From: Balneola sp. EhC07
GTDB lineage: Bacteria > Bacteroidota > Rhodothermia > Balneolales > Balneolaceae
Assembly: GCF_001650905.1 (NCBI RefSeq)
Contig: NZ_LXYG01000012.1
Coordinates: 124,001 to 188,000, forward strand
Direction: 5' to 3'
Length of the DNA stretch: 64,000 nucleotides
The notes beneath the pieces are model-generated. The model searched no databases. It saw nothing but the letters and a program-made list of their open reading frames with translations, and had not been told where the DNA came from. The position numbers were made by a program, and so were the translations under genes. The first letter of the stretch is position 1; every line of letters begins with the position of its first letter. Of this stretch, positions 9,298-17,524 are shown one piece after another.

Positions 9298-11922
9298 ATG
9301 TTTTCTGAATCAAATAATCACTTTAGGGATTTACTTTTATTAATAGTCGGGTGTTTAGGAGCTGTTTGGTTTTACTACAGCTATCCGAATCTGGACTCAA
9401 TGTCTACTATTAAAAATAGTGTGTCAAAAGAAGCTGTTATCTCAAAAAGTGATTCAATAATTACTTCCTGGCAGGTTTATTCTGATAACACACTTCCTCG
9501 TATTGAAATGGAGTCATATCGGGGGATCATAGATTCTCTTCAACACAAATTTGGGAAAAAAGGATTTAAAGAATTAGTGGACAAAGCTGAGTCCAGAAAT
9601 TTTCCTTTATTCTACTGGGATATTGATAATTATCTGAAAGAGGATTTTTATAATGATGGATCCCGATTTTCTTCAGCTTCACTTACACCTTCGGGAGAAA
9701 TTTTTTCGTATTCAATGGGTAGTGACGCTATTCTAAAAGCGCGACCGTATAATAACAGCACGATCCGTCAGGCGCTGGGATTGAATTTCGAAACAACAGT
9801 TGAAAATAAAGCAATTCAGGATTCGCTTCTAAGTGAGCTTCTTAGATTTCAATCTGTAACGGAAGAGGATTACAGAAGCTACGGACAGATCAGGAAATTT
9901 TCTGAGATGCTCGGTGCTGAGATTCCTGAAGACGGTGATTTATTTACACAGGATGAAATTTGGAATGGAGTTTCGGGATATTTGAGTGGTACCTATTGGA
10001 AAAATTATTCCTTCCGAAGAGATTCTTTAGAATTTCAACAGTCTCAGGGACTACGCTTTGTGAGGTTGTTTTTAACTTCCCGAGATTCTGTTTTAGGATT
10101 TCTTCCAAAACTTCAAGTAGATCTGTTACCTGCCGGTGGAATAAAGGCCATTACATTTGATATGGCTGACATTGATATTCCTTCACGTCCGTATTCTGAT
10201 ATTATGGATGTTATTATCCAGTTTACATTTTTGTGCCTGGGTATATGGCTGATCTCGATCTTTTATCTCAGAATTAAAGCAAAAGCGATAGATACACAAC
10301 CTGCTTTTGTGATTTCAGTATTAGCAGGGTTTATGTTCTCTGCCACACAGTTTCTCAGATATGCTAATGAACTGGAATTCAGCAGCGAAGCAATTTTGAA
10401 TGCATCTTTACCGGATCGCTTGTTTATAACAGGAATTCTGGGAGCCATCTCAGCTGTTTTATTCTTTATTTTGACATCCATCAGTGATTCAGTTACTCGT
10501 CAGTATTGGCCCGAGAAGCTTAAAGCATGGGATCTTGCAAGAAGAGGATTTTTCAAAAATAAGCCGGTAGGTCGTTCAGCTATTTTATCAATTTGTATTG
10601 CCGGAATGTTAGCCGGACTTTGGGCAGTATTAGTTCAGGTTTTCCCCGGAACTCATATTACTGCTGATGTAAGGTTGCAGTCATCCAATTTCGCATTTCC
10701 ATCCATTGCAGTATTGATGGAGAACTTATTGGGAAGTTTACTCGTGGTTATTTCTTTATTGATGATACTTGGAAATCAGCTTTACGCGATAACCAAAGCC
10801 AAATGGCTTATTCCTGTTCTGAGTGGGTTCATTTTTGCATTGTTTTTGGAATTCTTTATTTCCTTAGATGTTCATCCGTTCAATTATTCGCTGGTCATAA
10901 ATTTTGTAATTGGGGCAGCTTTTGGCGCTTTTTACATCAGGTATGGATTTTTGACGATGGTATTATCATTATTCATATTTGTCGGGATTTTTACAACCAG
11001 AGCCGGATGGTTAATGCCCAATTCTCCTGATGAGAATTTGTTCTATATATTTACAACACTGGTATTTGGGATCTTTGTTCTGGGTTTTTATTTCGTAGCC
11101 AAAGGAAGCGAAAAGAAAGATTTGCCTGATTACGTTCCTACTTATATTGAAGACCAGGCAAAGGAACAGCGCCTGGATCAGGAGCTGGAAATTGCCCAAG
11201 CTGTTCAAAAGACATTTTTACCATCAAGAGTAGAGCAGTTGCCCGGAATCGATATAGCAGGAATTTGTGAACCTGCACAGGAAACGGGTGGAGATTATTA
11301 TGATATGATTTCACTTGGTAAGAACAGGATGGCTATAGCGATTGGTGATGTAAGCGGAAAAGGGATTCAAGCTGCTTTTTATATGACTTTTGTAAAAGGA
11401 GTGTTGCATAGTTTAAGCGCTCTCATTTTATCTCCTCTGGAACTTTTAAATCAACTTAACCGGCTATTCAAGGAAAACGCTACGCGAGGTACTTTTGTGT
11501 CCATGATCTATGGAATATTGGAAGCCGATAAGAGAGAGCTTACTTTTGCCCGGGCCGGCCATAATCCGATGCTGATTGTAAGAGCTAATGGGGACACGGA
11601 TTGGCTGATGTCTAAAGGGATTGGTATCGGGGTAACCAGTAGTTTATTATTCATGAAAGGAACTGAGGAAGCTGTACTTAAGCTGAATGAGGGAGACGTT
11701 GCCGTTCTATATACAGATGGCATTACCGAAATGATGAACATCAGCAATCAATTTTATGGAGAAGAAAGACTGGAAAGAGTTGTAAAAGGAGTACGAAAAG
11801 GTGCATCGAGTAGCATTCTGAATATAATAATCAGCGATGTAAAAGAGTTTAAAGGTGTAGCAAAACAGCACGATGACATGACACTGGTTGTTATAAAAGC
11901 TGATTCATCTGTAAACAAATAG
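9298..11922 (+). CDS. Membrane-bound SpoIIE/RsbU-type PP2C serine phosphatase
   Basis: This 874-residue sensor-phosphatase has one N-terminal membrane segment (about 10-26), an extracytoplasmic region to about 300, a block of roughly eight membrane segments (about 300-600), a short coiled linker (LDQELEIAQAVQ) and a C-terminal PP2C domain (about 640-870). The metal-binding aspartates are intact: D666 in GGDYYD, D684 in GDVSGKG, D807 in YTDG and D858/D859 in QHDDMT. Such proteins dephosphorylate STAS-type anti-anti-sigma partners in partner-switching cascades, but no STAS or anti-sigma kinase gene is adjacent. It is the first gene of a unit with the thioredoxin-like and DtxR genes. The N-terminal sensor region was not recognised. 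Confidence 0.88.
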   Translation: MFSESNNHFRDLLLLIVGCLGAVWFYYSYPNLDSMSTIKNSVSKEAVISKSDSIITSWQVYSDNTLPRIEMESYRGIIDSLQHKFGKKGFKELVDKAESRNFPLFYWDIDNYLKEDFYNDGSRFSSASLTPSGEIFSYSMGSDAILKARPYNNSTIRQALGLNFETTVENKAIQDSLLSELLRFQSVTEEDYRSYGQIRKFSEMLGAEIPEDGDLFTQDEIWNGVSGYLSGTYWKNYSFRRDSLEFQQSQGLRFVRLFLTSRDSVLGFLPKLQVDLLPAGGIKAITFDMADIDIPSRPYSDIMDVIIQFTFLCLGIWLISIFYLRIKAKAIDTQPAFVISVLAGFMFSATQFLRYANELEFSSEAILNASLPDRLFITGILGAISAVLFFILTSISDSVTRQYWPEKLKAWDLARRGFFKNKPVGRSAILSICIAGMLAGLWAVLVQVFPGTHITADVRLQSSNFAFPSIAVLMENLLGSLLVVISLLMILGNQLYAITKAKWLIPVLSGFIFALFLEFFISLDVHPFNYSLVINFVIGAAFGAFYIRYGFLTMVLSLFIFVGIFTTRAGWLMPNSPDENLFYIFTTLVFGIFVLGFYFVAKGSEKKDLPDYVPTYIEDQAKEQRLDQELEIAQAVQKTFLPSRVEQLPGIDIAGICEPAQETGGDYYDMISLGKNRMAIAIGDVSGKGIQAAFYMTFVKGVLHSLSALILSPLELLNQLNRLFKENATRGTFVSMIYGILEADKRELTFARAGHNPMLIVRANGDTDWLMSKGIGIGVTSSLLFMKGTEEAVLKLNEGDVAVLYTDGITEMMNISNQFYGEERLERVVKGVRKGASSSILNIIISDVKEFKGVAKQHDDMTLVVIKADSSVNK

Positions 11923-11938
11923 TTTCGTATATTTAGGC

Positions 11939-12466
11939 ATGATATTTTTAAGACTAACAATACCGTTATTGCTGGCACTTTTAAGCGTTAGCACAACTCT
12001 CGCTCAGGAATCCTTAGTGGATTCAGGAGTAGAATGGCAAACACTCGAAGAAGCACAAAAAAAAGCTAAAGAAACAGGGAAAAAGGTACTCGTTTTTGGA
12101 TATGCTGATTGGTGTACCTATTGCATGAAAATGAGAAAAGAGACCTATCCTGAAGATAATGTACAGAAATCGCTCACTGACGATTTTATTCCGGTTCAGA
12201 TCAATGGAGAATCTGAGGAAGAAATAGTATTCAATGGAAAAACGTACAAATCGTACGAGTTGGCCAGATATTTGAGATTGACATCTTATCCAACACATTA
12301 CTTTTTAAATTCGGACGGAAAAATAATTGGTGCCCAGCCGGGATTTTTACCGGCAGAAGTATTTTCTCCTCTTATGAATTATGTGTCAGAGGACCTTTTC
12401 GGAAAAGTACCTTTTCTGGATTACATGGAAAAGAAAGGAATAAAGCTAGAAAAAGAACAAGATTAA
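11939..12466 (+). CDS. Exported thioredoxin-fold protein with CxxC
   Basis: This 175-residue protein has a signal peptide (1-23, ending TLAQ) and a thioredoxin-like domain with the motif WCTYC (C59, C62) after a GKKVLVFGYAD strand. The later TSYPTHYF segment supplies the usual cis-proline. It resembles the thioredoxin-7/DUF255-like periplasmic class and is probably a thiol-disulfide reductase or folding helper. It starts 16 bases after the phosphatase gene and ends 2 bases before the regulator gene, so translation is probably coupled. Confidence 0.82.
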   Translation: MIFLRLTIPLLLALLSVSTTLAQESLVDSGVEWQTLEEAQKKAKETGKKVLVFGYADWCTYCMKMRKETYPEDNVQKSLTDDFIPVQINGESEEEIVFNGKTYKSYELARYLRLTSYPTHYFLNSDGKIIGAQPGFLPAEVFSPLMNYVSEDLFGKVPFLDYMEKKGIKLEKEQD

Positions 12467-12468
12467 GC

Positions 12469-13125
12469 ATGAGTCTAAGCCAGTCGGTAGAGGATTATCT
12501 GAAAGCAATTTATCTATTGGAAATAGATGGAGTTGTAGCAACTACTAATAATATAGCTGAATCACTCTCTGTTTCTTCTGCTTCAGTAACCAATATGTTT
12601 AAGAAATTGGCTAAGCTTCAACTTATCAATCATAAATCTTATCGTGGAGCGGAACTTACAGAAGCGGGAGAAAAGATCGCCCTTGAAGTTATTCGTCATC
12701 ACAGATTACTGGAGCTATACCTTAAAGAAATGATGGGTTATTCATGGGATCAGGTACATGATGAAGCTGAAAAGCTAGAACATCACATTTCAGAACAGTT
12801 TGAAGATAAGATCGCTGAGTTGTTAAATGATCCTACTCATGATCCTCATGGAGATCCAATTCCATCAAAAGAAGGAGTTGTACCCGAAATGGCATCGTTG
12901 GCTATTACTGATGCTGATGAAAATGAATCCTATATAATTGGAAGAGTAAGAGATCAAGATCCTGAATTATTGAGGTTTCTGGAGAAAAGCGGAATTATTC
13001 CGGGGGTTAAAGTTACTATTTTGGAAAAAACTCCGTTTGATGGACCTGTGAAGATCAAACTGGAAGACAAAGAAACCACCATCGGCAATTCTGTTGCAAA
13101 AGATGTTTTTCTGGTAGAAAAGTAG
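12469..13125 (+). CDS. DtxR/MntR-family metal-dependent transcriptional regulator
   Basis: This 218-residue repressor has an N-terminal winged helix (1-65), a dimerisation and metal-binding domain (about 66-140) and a C-terminal FeoA/SH3-like domain (about 145-218). Metal-ligand positions can be matched to MntR: E8/D9, H78 in RHHRLLE, and E101, E104 and H105 in EKLEHH. The HDPHGDPIP linker is typical of DtxR-type proteins with the third domain. It would sense Fe(II) or Mn(II) and repress uptake genes. It overlaps neither neighbour but follows the thioredoxin gene by 2 bases. The paired palindromes at 23773-23836 are candidate targets. Confidence 0.9.
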   Translation: MSLSQSVEDYLKAIYLLEIDGVVATTNNIAESLSVSSASVTNMFKKLAKLQLINHKSYRGAELTEAGEKIALEVIRHHRLLELYLKEMMGYSWDQVHDEAEKLEHHISEQFEDKIAELLNDPTHDPHGDPIPSKEGVVPEMASLAITDADENESYIIGRVRDQDPELLRFLEKSGIIPGVKVTILEKTPFDGPVKIKLEDKETTIGNSVAKDVFLVEK

Positions 13126-13153
13126 TGACTACACAGTTTGTGAAAAAACTAAA

Positions 13154-13681
13154 TCAAAGTCCTTCCAATTCTTCTTCTATTACTTCAACTACTTTGTCTG
13201 CATCTTGATTGACGAATTGAGTGCCTTGGTATGCAATCTTTCCTTCTGCAGATATAACAACCGATCTGTCATAAGATGACGCGTTTCCATAATAATCTAC
13301 CAGACTTTGACGGGCATTAAGCAAAAGAGTATATGTGATACCGGTAGCTTCTTTAAAATTTTGAACGGCTCCGGCGCTTGTATTCCAAGTATCTAAACCC
13401 AGTGCGACAAAATTTTGGTCGTCTTTAAATTCAGCATAGATCGTGTTTTCGGTAACAGGACCGTTATCCCGGCAATGAGGACAATTCGCTCCAAAGAAAA
13501 AGATGTAAACCACTTTTCCTTTCAAACCCGAAAGGGATACCTGATTTCCATCCAAAGAAGTTAAAGTGAAATTCGGTGCGTCTTTACCTTCGTCTTCGCC
13601 TACAACCTCTGAAGAAGGAGTTTCAGCACAGTTCAGTGTAAAGATCAGAAGTAAAAAGAAAGTAATAGTTGGTAACTTCAT
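13154..13681 (-). CDS. TlpA-like redoxin lipoprotein
   Basis: This 175-residue lipoprotein has a lipobox (TLNC, Cys18) followed by an AhpC/TlpA-type thioredoxin domain with the active site NCPHC (C67, C70). It is expected to act in the periplasm as a thiol-disulfide oxidoreductase, possibly with peroxidase activity. It is the last gene of a three-gene unit, 12 bases after the outer-membrane barrel gene. Its partner at 15211 has the same fold. Confidence 0.85.
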   Translation of the reverse strand: MKLPTITFFLLLIFTLNCAETPSSEVVGEDEGKDAPNFTLTSLDGNQVSLSGLKGKVVYIFFFGANCPHCRDNGPVTENTIYAEFKDDQNFVALGLDTWNTSAGAVQNFKEATGITYTLLLNARQSLVDYYGNASSYDRSVVISAEGKIAYQGTQFVNQDADKVVEVIEEELEGL

Positions 13682-13693
13682 GGTATTATTTGA

Positions 13694-15214
13694 TTAAAAT
13701 CTTGTTGTTATTCTTAGTTCAGCGCCTTCGAAGTCAAGAATCTCGTAGCATATTCCGGATGTACATGCCGGTCCACCTCTTCTTTTACCTACGAATAACG
13801 TCACCGAATTGGATGTATTAACTCTGTAAAGAGAATTAAATCCCAGCCAGGTTCTAGTATCAGTTTCTATTTCAGGGAAGGTATTAGGATTGTCTGTTAA
13901 GCCCGGTTCCGTAGTTGCTTCAAATACAGCACTAATATTGAAAGCGGAAGTAAATCCAAAAGACAGAGAAGCAAAGTAGTTTTCTATTTTATCTGAACTG
14001 TTAAACTCATTATATGTCTGATATTGAAGATCAATAATGACGTTTCGGGAGTTGCCGAAACTCTTATCGGATATTAGTCCAAGCGAAATTCTGTTGTCTT
14101 GTCCTTCTCGTTCATCAGTAGCAAAATCAATAAAAGACTTAAGCGATAATTTATCACTGAATTTATATAACCCCTCCAGAAAATATTCTCGGTATTCCTT
14201 TTTGTTAAACACATTATTTACTGTGTACGCGTAATTAGCTACTAAAGAATGACCGTCTTCAAATGAGTAAAAAGCCTCTGCCTGAACACCCTTTTCACTT
14301 GAAGTATTTGGGACATGTGTACTTCGGTTCAAAACGGGATAGGTGTGTTCTTTTATAAGCGACGGCGGATCATTGAAGCCGGATGATTCCAAGCGAAAAT
14401 TGTTGTAATTCTTATACTCAAGACTCACTCCAAATGAGCCTTTGAAATAATTTAATCCGGAATAGAGGGCATAACTTTGATTATTTTTAAAAGAGAAAAG
14501 ATCGGATTCGGTGCTAAAAGCATACTCGCCAAAAAGTTGAAAGTTAGCAGGTAATTGTATGTTAGTCATGAGCGAAGCAAATTCTTCATAATTAGAAGAA
14601 TTTGGAGTATTTACTCTCATTACTGCAGCGCCTAAAGACAAATTTTCGGTAGGAAAGAAGTTAGCTTGAAAAGCTTCCAGCAAATCTGGTCTTCTTAAAG
14701 AATCGGGCTTAAAATTAGGGGGAAGATCATTTTGTAAAGGTTCGGCTCTTAGTGCTTTTATTTCAACCCAATCCAGACTGGCATCGAAAGCAATTCCTTC
14801 CAGATCTCTGAAAAATGCATATCTGGTTCTGTAAAAATCACTTTCAAAAACAGATCCGGGAATATCGTAGCTCCTTAATAATAATCCCGAACCAATGGTT
14901 TCATAAAAATTACCAAGCCGAATCCTGAAATTATCATCCTGATACTGGAATCTTTTCTGAGTAAGCTGGAAATAATTACGCTCAGCATGTGGAGACAAAA
15001 ATTGTTCTGCTTTGCCAAATAAACTGAATTTTCCTGAATCGTAATATAGATTTAATTGATTGTAAGAAGTGGAAAGGTCTGTATCTTCTTCAAACGGAAG
15101 ATTCCCAAGTTGAAATTCAAATGTGTTGGTTCCATAAAGTTGACCAACCGCAGACGCCCATGGGGTTATCAGAACAAAAAAAGTGAGAGCTAATATTTTT
15201 TGAAGGCTCTTCAT
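13694..15214 (-). CDS. Outer-membrane beta-barrel protein (DUF6029-like)
   Basis: This 506-residue exported protein starts with a signal peptide (1-22, ending SAVG) and consists of alternating amphipathic strands ending in the aromatic residue F (TTRF), as expected for an outer-membrane barrel. The opening GTNTFEFQLGNLPFE and the later FRIRLGNFYETIGSG segment recall the DUF6029 family of Bacteroidota; that assignment is from memory. It lies between two thioredoxin-fold genes, overlapping the upstream one by 4 bases, so its function may be tied to disulfide chemistry or to a redox-dependent substrate. Confidence 0.65.
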   Translation of the reverse strand: MKSLQKILALTFFVLITPWASAVGQLYGTNTFEFQLGNLPFEEDTDLSTSYNQLNLYYDSGKFSLFGKAEQFLSPHAERNYFQLTQKRFQYQDDNFRIRLGNFYETIGSGLLLRSYDIPGSVFESDFYRTRYAFFRDLEGIAFDASLDWVEIKALRAEPLQNDLPPNFKPDSLRRPDLLEAFQANFFPTENLSLGAAVMRVNTPNSSNYEEFASLMTNIQLPANFQLFGEYAFSTESDLFSFKNNQSYALYSGLNYFKGSFGVSLEYKNYNNFRLESSGFNDPPSLIKEHTYPVLNRSTHVPNTSSEKGVQAEAFYSFEDGHSLVANYAYTVNNVFNKKEYREYFLEGLYKFSDKLSLKSFIDFATDEREGQDNRISLGLISDKSFGNSRNVIIDLQYQTYNEFNSSDKIENYFASLSFGFTSAFNISAVFEATTEPGLTDNPNTFPEIETDTRTWLGFNSLYRVNTSNSVTLFVGKRRGGPACTSGICYEILDFEGAELRITTRF

Positions 15215-15690
15215 TCTTCTAAAAGCTCAAGAATCTTATTTTTGATCTCAACTTCTTCTCCTGATTTATACCCTTCATGGAAGTAGATGATCTCGTTGTC
15301 AGAGTTTACAATTAACAGAGAAGGAACAGCCCGAACACCCAGCCTTCCCATGACGGAGCTTTCAGAATCTCTGAGAACAGGATATTCAACACCAAGAGAT
15401 TTGATGAATGGTTTTACTTTGGCTTTATTTCTGGGTCCGTCAATTGAAATTCCTATGAACTGAACCTGAGTATCATCAAATTCTTCATCCATTTTAACAA
15501 ACTCAGGGATGGATTTAACACAAGGTTTACACCATGTAGCCCAAAAATCAATAACCGTAAGATTGTCTCCTTTAACCTGATTATAGCTGACCGTTCGCCC
15601 ATCCAGATTTTTTAAACGGAAATTGGGTACTTCATTTTTGGAATGTTCGAATCCACCAAAAAGCAGTGACAGAAGTAATAAATATTTCAT
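15211..15690 (-). CDS. TlpA-family thiol-disulfide oxidoreductase
   Basis: This 159-residue exported protein carries a thioredoxin domain with the classic WCKPC site (C54, C57) and the RAVPSLLIV cis-proline segment. A short hydrophobic N-terminus (1-12) suggests export or membrane tethering. TlpA/ResA-like proteins reduce disulfides outside the cytoplasm, for example in cytochrome c maturation. It is the first gene of the operon and overlaps the barrel gene by 4 bases, which suggests coupled translation. Confidence 0.85.
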   Translation of the reverse strand: MKYLLLLSLLFGGFEHSKNEVPNFRLKNLDGRTVSYNQVKGDNLTVIDFWATWCKPCVKSIPEFVKMDEEFDDTQVQFIGISIDGPRNKAKVKPFIKSLGVEYPVLRDSESSVMGRLGVRAVPSLLIVNSDNEIIYFHEGYKSGEEVEIKNKILELLEE

Positions 15691-15774
15691 GATACTCTGT
15701 TTTACTTAAAAAATGCACAATACGTACAATAAAGGTATCACGAAAATATAAAATCGGGAAAGGCTTAAGATATT

Positions 15775-15830
15775 AGACATAAGATGTAAGATGGTTTTAA
15801 CAAAAGTCTTACTTCTTATGTCTTACATCT
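15775..15830. repeat. AGACATAAGATGTAAGA-type inverted repeat
   Basis: The segment AGACATAAGATGTAAGA (15775-15791) is followed in inverted sense by CTTATGTCTTACATCT (15815-15830). It forms an imperfect low-GC hairpin just downstream of the stop of the minus-strand TlpA operon's neighbour. It looks like a dispersed simple repeat. Confidence 0.5.
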
Positions 15831-15835
15831 ATACT

Positions 15836-16894
15836 CTACTTCACCCAGTCAGCTATAAACACATTTGTAGATCGGTCGCCGCCATTGAATCGGTTTGATG
15901 AGAAAACCAGTTTCTTCCCATCATGAGAAAACATAGGAAATGAATCGAAAGTATCATCAAAAGTAACTTGTTCAAGCCCGGATCCATCAGGGTTGATCAT
16001 AAACAGATTAAACGGAAAACCTCTGGTTGAATTATGATTAGATGAGAATATTATTTTTTCTCCGGAAGGATGGAAAAAAGGAGCCCAGTTAGCGTTCCCT
16101 AGATCTGTGATCTGACGCATATTGGTTCCATCAACATTTACGAGGAATAATTCCATATCCGTAGGTTCAACCAATCCTTCAGCAAGAAGAGAAGTGTACT
16201 TTTCAACTTCGGCTTCTGTCTTTGGTCGTGATGCTCTGAATATCAATTCTGTTCCATTCGGAGAAAAGAAAGCACCGCCATCGTAACCAAGTTCATCAGT
16301 GATCTGAACAACATTAGATCCGTCAACGTCCATTATAAATAATTCCAGATCTCCGGTTCTCATTGAAGTGAAAACAATTTTGCTTCCATCCGGAGAAACG
16401 GTTGCTTCAGCGTCATAACCCGGTGTAGTGGTTAGAGTATCAATGATCTCACCGTCTAGATTAGCTCTGAAAATATCATAACCTTCATAGATCGGCCAAA
16501 CATACGCTCCACCGGGTCCTCGTTCAGGAACTTCAGGACAAGCGATATCGTCCAGATGTGTAGAACCATAAACAATGGTTTCATCCGGTAAGAAATATGA
16601 ACAAGTAGTTCTGCCCAGCCCTGTACTTATGATCGGAGCTTCAAATCCGGGTTCATTTTCTTCAGCATCCATATAAAAGATCTGATCACATTCGGTGTCC
16701 CATTCAGGGTTATTAGCTTGAAAAACCAACTTGGTATTATCGTAGCTCCAGTAAGCTTCAGCGTTATCTCCGCCAAAAGTGAGTTGTTTAATATTTTTTA
16801 AATGAGTCTCTTTTTCATATCTGAGAGCGTCATTTTTTTCAGATGTACAGTTTAGTAGTAAAAGTGTTAATAGAACCGGGTAAATAAACTTCAT
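15836..16894 (-). CDS. TolB-like beta-propeller lipoprotein
   Basis: This 352-residue lipoprotein (lipobox LLNC, Cys16) contains at least five PD40/WD40-like blades of the type found in TolB, each with a pattern such as SPDGSKIVFTS, SPNGTELIFRA, HPSGEKIIFSS and SHDGKKLVFSS. It is likely periplasmic and protein-binding. It is a single gene with no obvious operon partners. The Tol-Pal partners are not nearby, so it should not be called tolB. Confidence 0.75.
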   Translation of the reverse strand: MKFIYPVLLTLLLLNCTSEKNDALRYEKETHLKNIKQLTFGGDNAEAYWSYDNTKLVFQANNPEWDTECDQIFYMDAEENEPGFEAPIISTGLGRTTCSYFLPDETIVYGSTHLDDIACPEVPERGPGGAYVWPIYEGYDIFRANLDGEIIDTLTTTPGYDAEATVSPDGSKIVFTSMRTGDLELFIMDVDGSNVVQITDELGYDGGAFFSPNGTELIFRASRPKTEAEVEKYTSLLAEGLVEPTDMELFLVNVDGTNMRQITDLGNANWAPFFHPSGEKIIFSSNHNSTRGFPFNLFMINPDGSGLEQVTFDDTFDSFPMFSHDGKKLVFSSNRFNGGDRSTNVFIADWVK

Positions 16895-16990
16895 AGTATA
16901 ATTTGATAAAAAATTTCAGCCCCAAAAATACCACAAAAAAAGATAGAAAATGAAGTTTATAAATATTAAAGATCGGAACGTTTTCTGTTG

Positions 16991-17019
16991 TTGACTATAG
17001 AAACTAGTAACAATATTAA
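16991..17019 (+). promoter_or_regulatory. Candidate promoter of the coiled-coil lipoprotein
   Basis: TTGACT at 16991-16996 and TATTAA at 17014-17019 are separated by 17 bases, close to a housekeeping -35/-10 arrangement. The start codon follows 13 bases later, so the leader would be very short. Confidence 0.4.
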
Positions 17020-17032
17020 CTAACAGAATACA

Positions 17033-17464
17033 ATGAAGAATTCAAGAGTTTTATTAATGATCACATTAGTAGCATTAACTTTTGCTGCATGTTCAGAAAA
17101 ATCAAAAACAGAAGCCGAAAAAGCAGGCGATCAGATCGAAAATACTGCAAAAGCGATAGGTAATGATTTTAAGGAAAAAAAGAATCAGTTTATTGCGGAA
17201 GCAGAAGATGAGATTGAGGAAATCAATAAGAAAATTGATGATATAGACAAAGAAGTCAAAGAAGATTCTGAAGAAGTAGAAGAAGAAACTAGAAAAGCAT
17301 TAGATAAGCTGAAAAAAGAAAAAGAGGAGCTGCATAATGAAATTGCTGACCTTGAAGATGCGACCAAAGAAAATTGGGAACGTCTTACCGCAAGTATAGA
17401 AGATGGTTTTGATGACCTGAAAAGAGGTTACAACAGCTTGCTGGAAGACATGAAAACAAGCTAA
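17033..17464 (+). CDS. Small coiled-coil lipoprotein
   Basis: This 143-residue protein has a lipobox (FAAC, Cys20) followed by an almost uninterrupted charged helix from about 25 to 140, rich in Glu and Lys with heptad-like spacing. It should be a periplasmic membrane-anchored coiled coil. Similar small proteins in this phylum are often stress-induced, but no function can be assigned. It is monocistronic, with a candidate promoter just upstream and a strong terminator after it. Confidence 0.7.
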   Translation: MKNSRVLLMITLVALTFAACSEKSKTEAEKAGDQIENTAKAIGNDFKEKKNQFIAEAEDEIEEINKKIDDIDKEVKEDSEEVEEETRKALDKLKKEKEELHNEIADLEDATKENWERLTASIEDGFDDLKRGYNSLLEDMKTS

Positions 17465-17487
17465 GTCTTGTTAAAGAATAATCCACT

Positions 17488-17519
17488 AAAAAAGCCCTTT
17501 CTAGCAGAGGGCTTTTTTT
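17488..17519. terminator. Bidirectional Rho-independent terminator
   Basis: The stem AAAGCCCT / AGGGCTTT (17491-17498 and 17508-17515) has a 9-base loop, with A-runs on one side and T-runs on the other. It can end both the plus-strand lipoprotein transcript and the minus-strand TonB receptor operon, whose stop is at 17525. Confidence 0.88.
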
Positions 17520-17524
17520 ATGCA

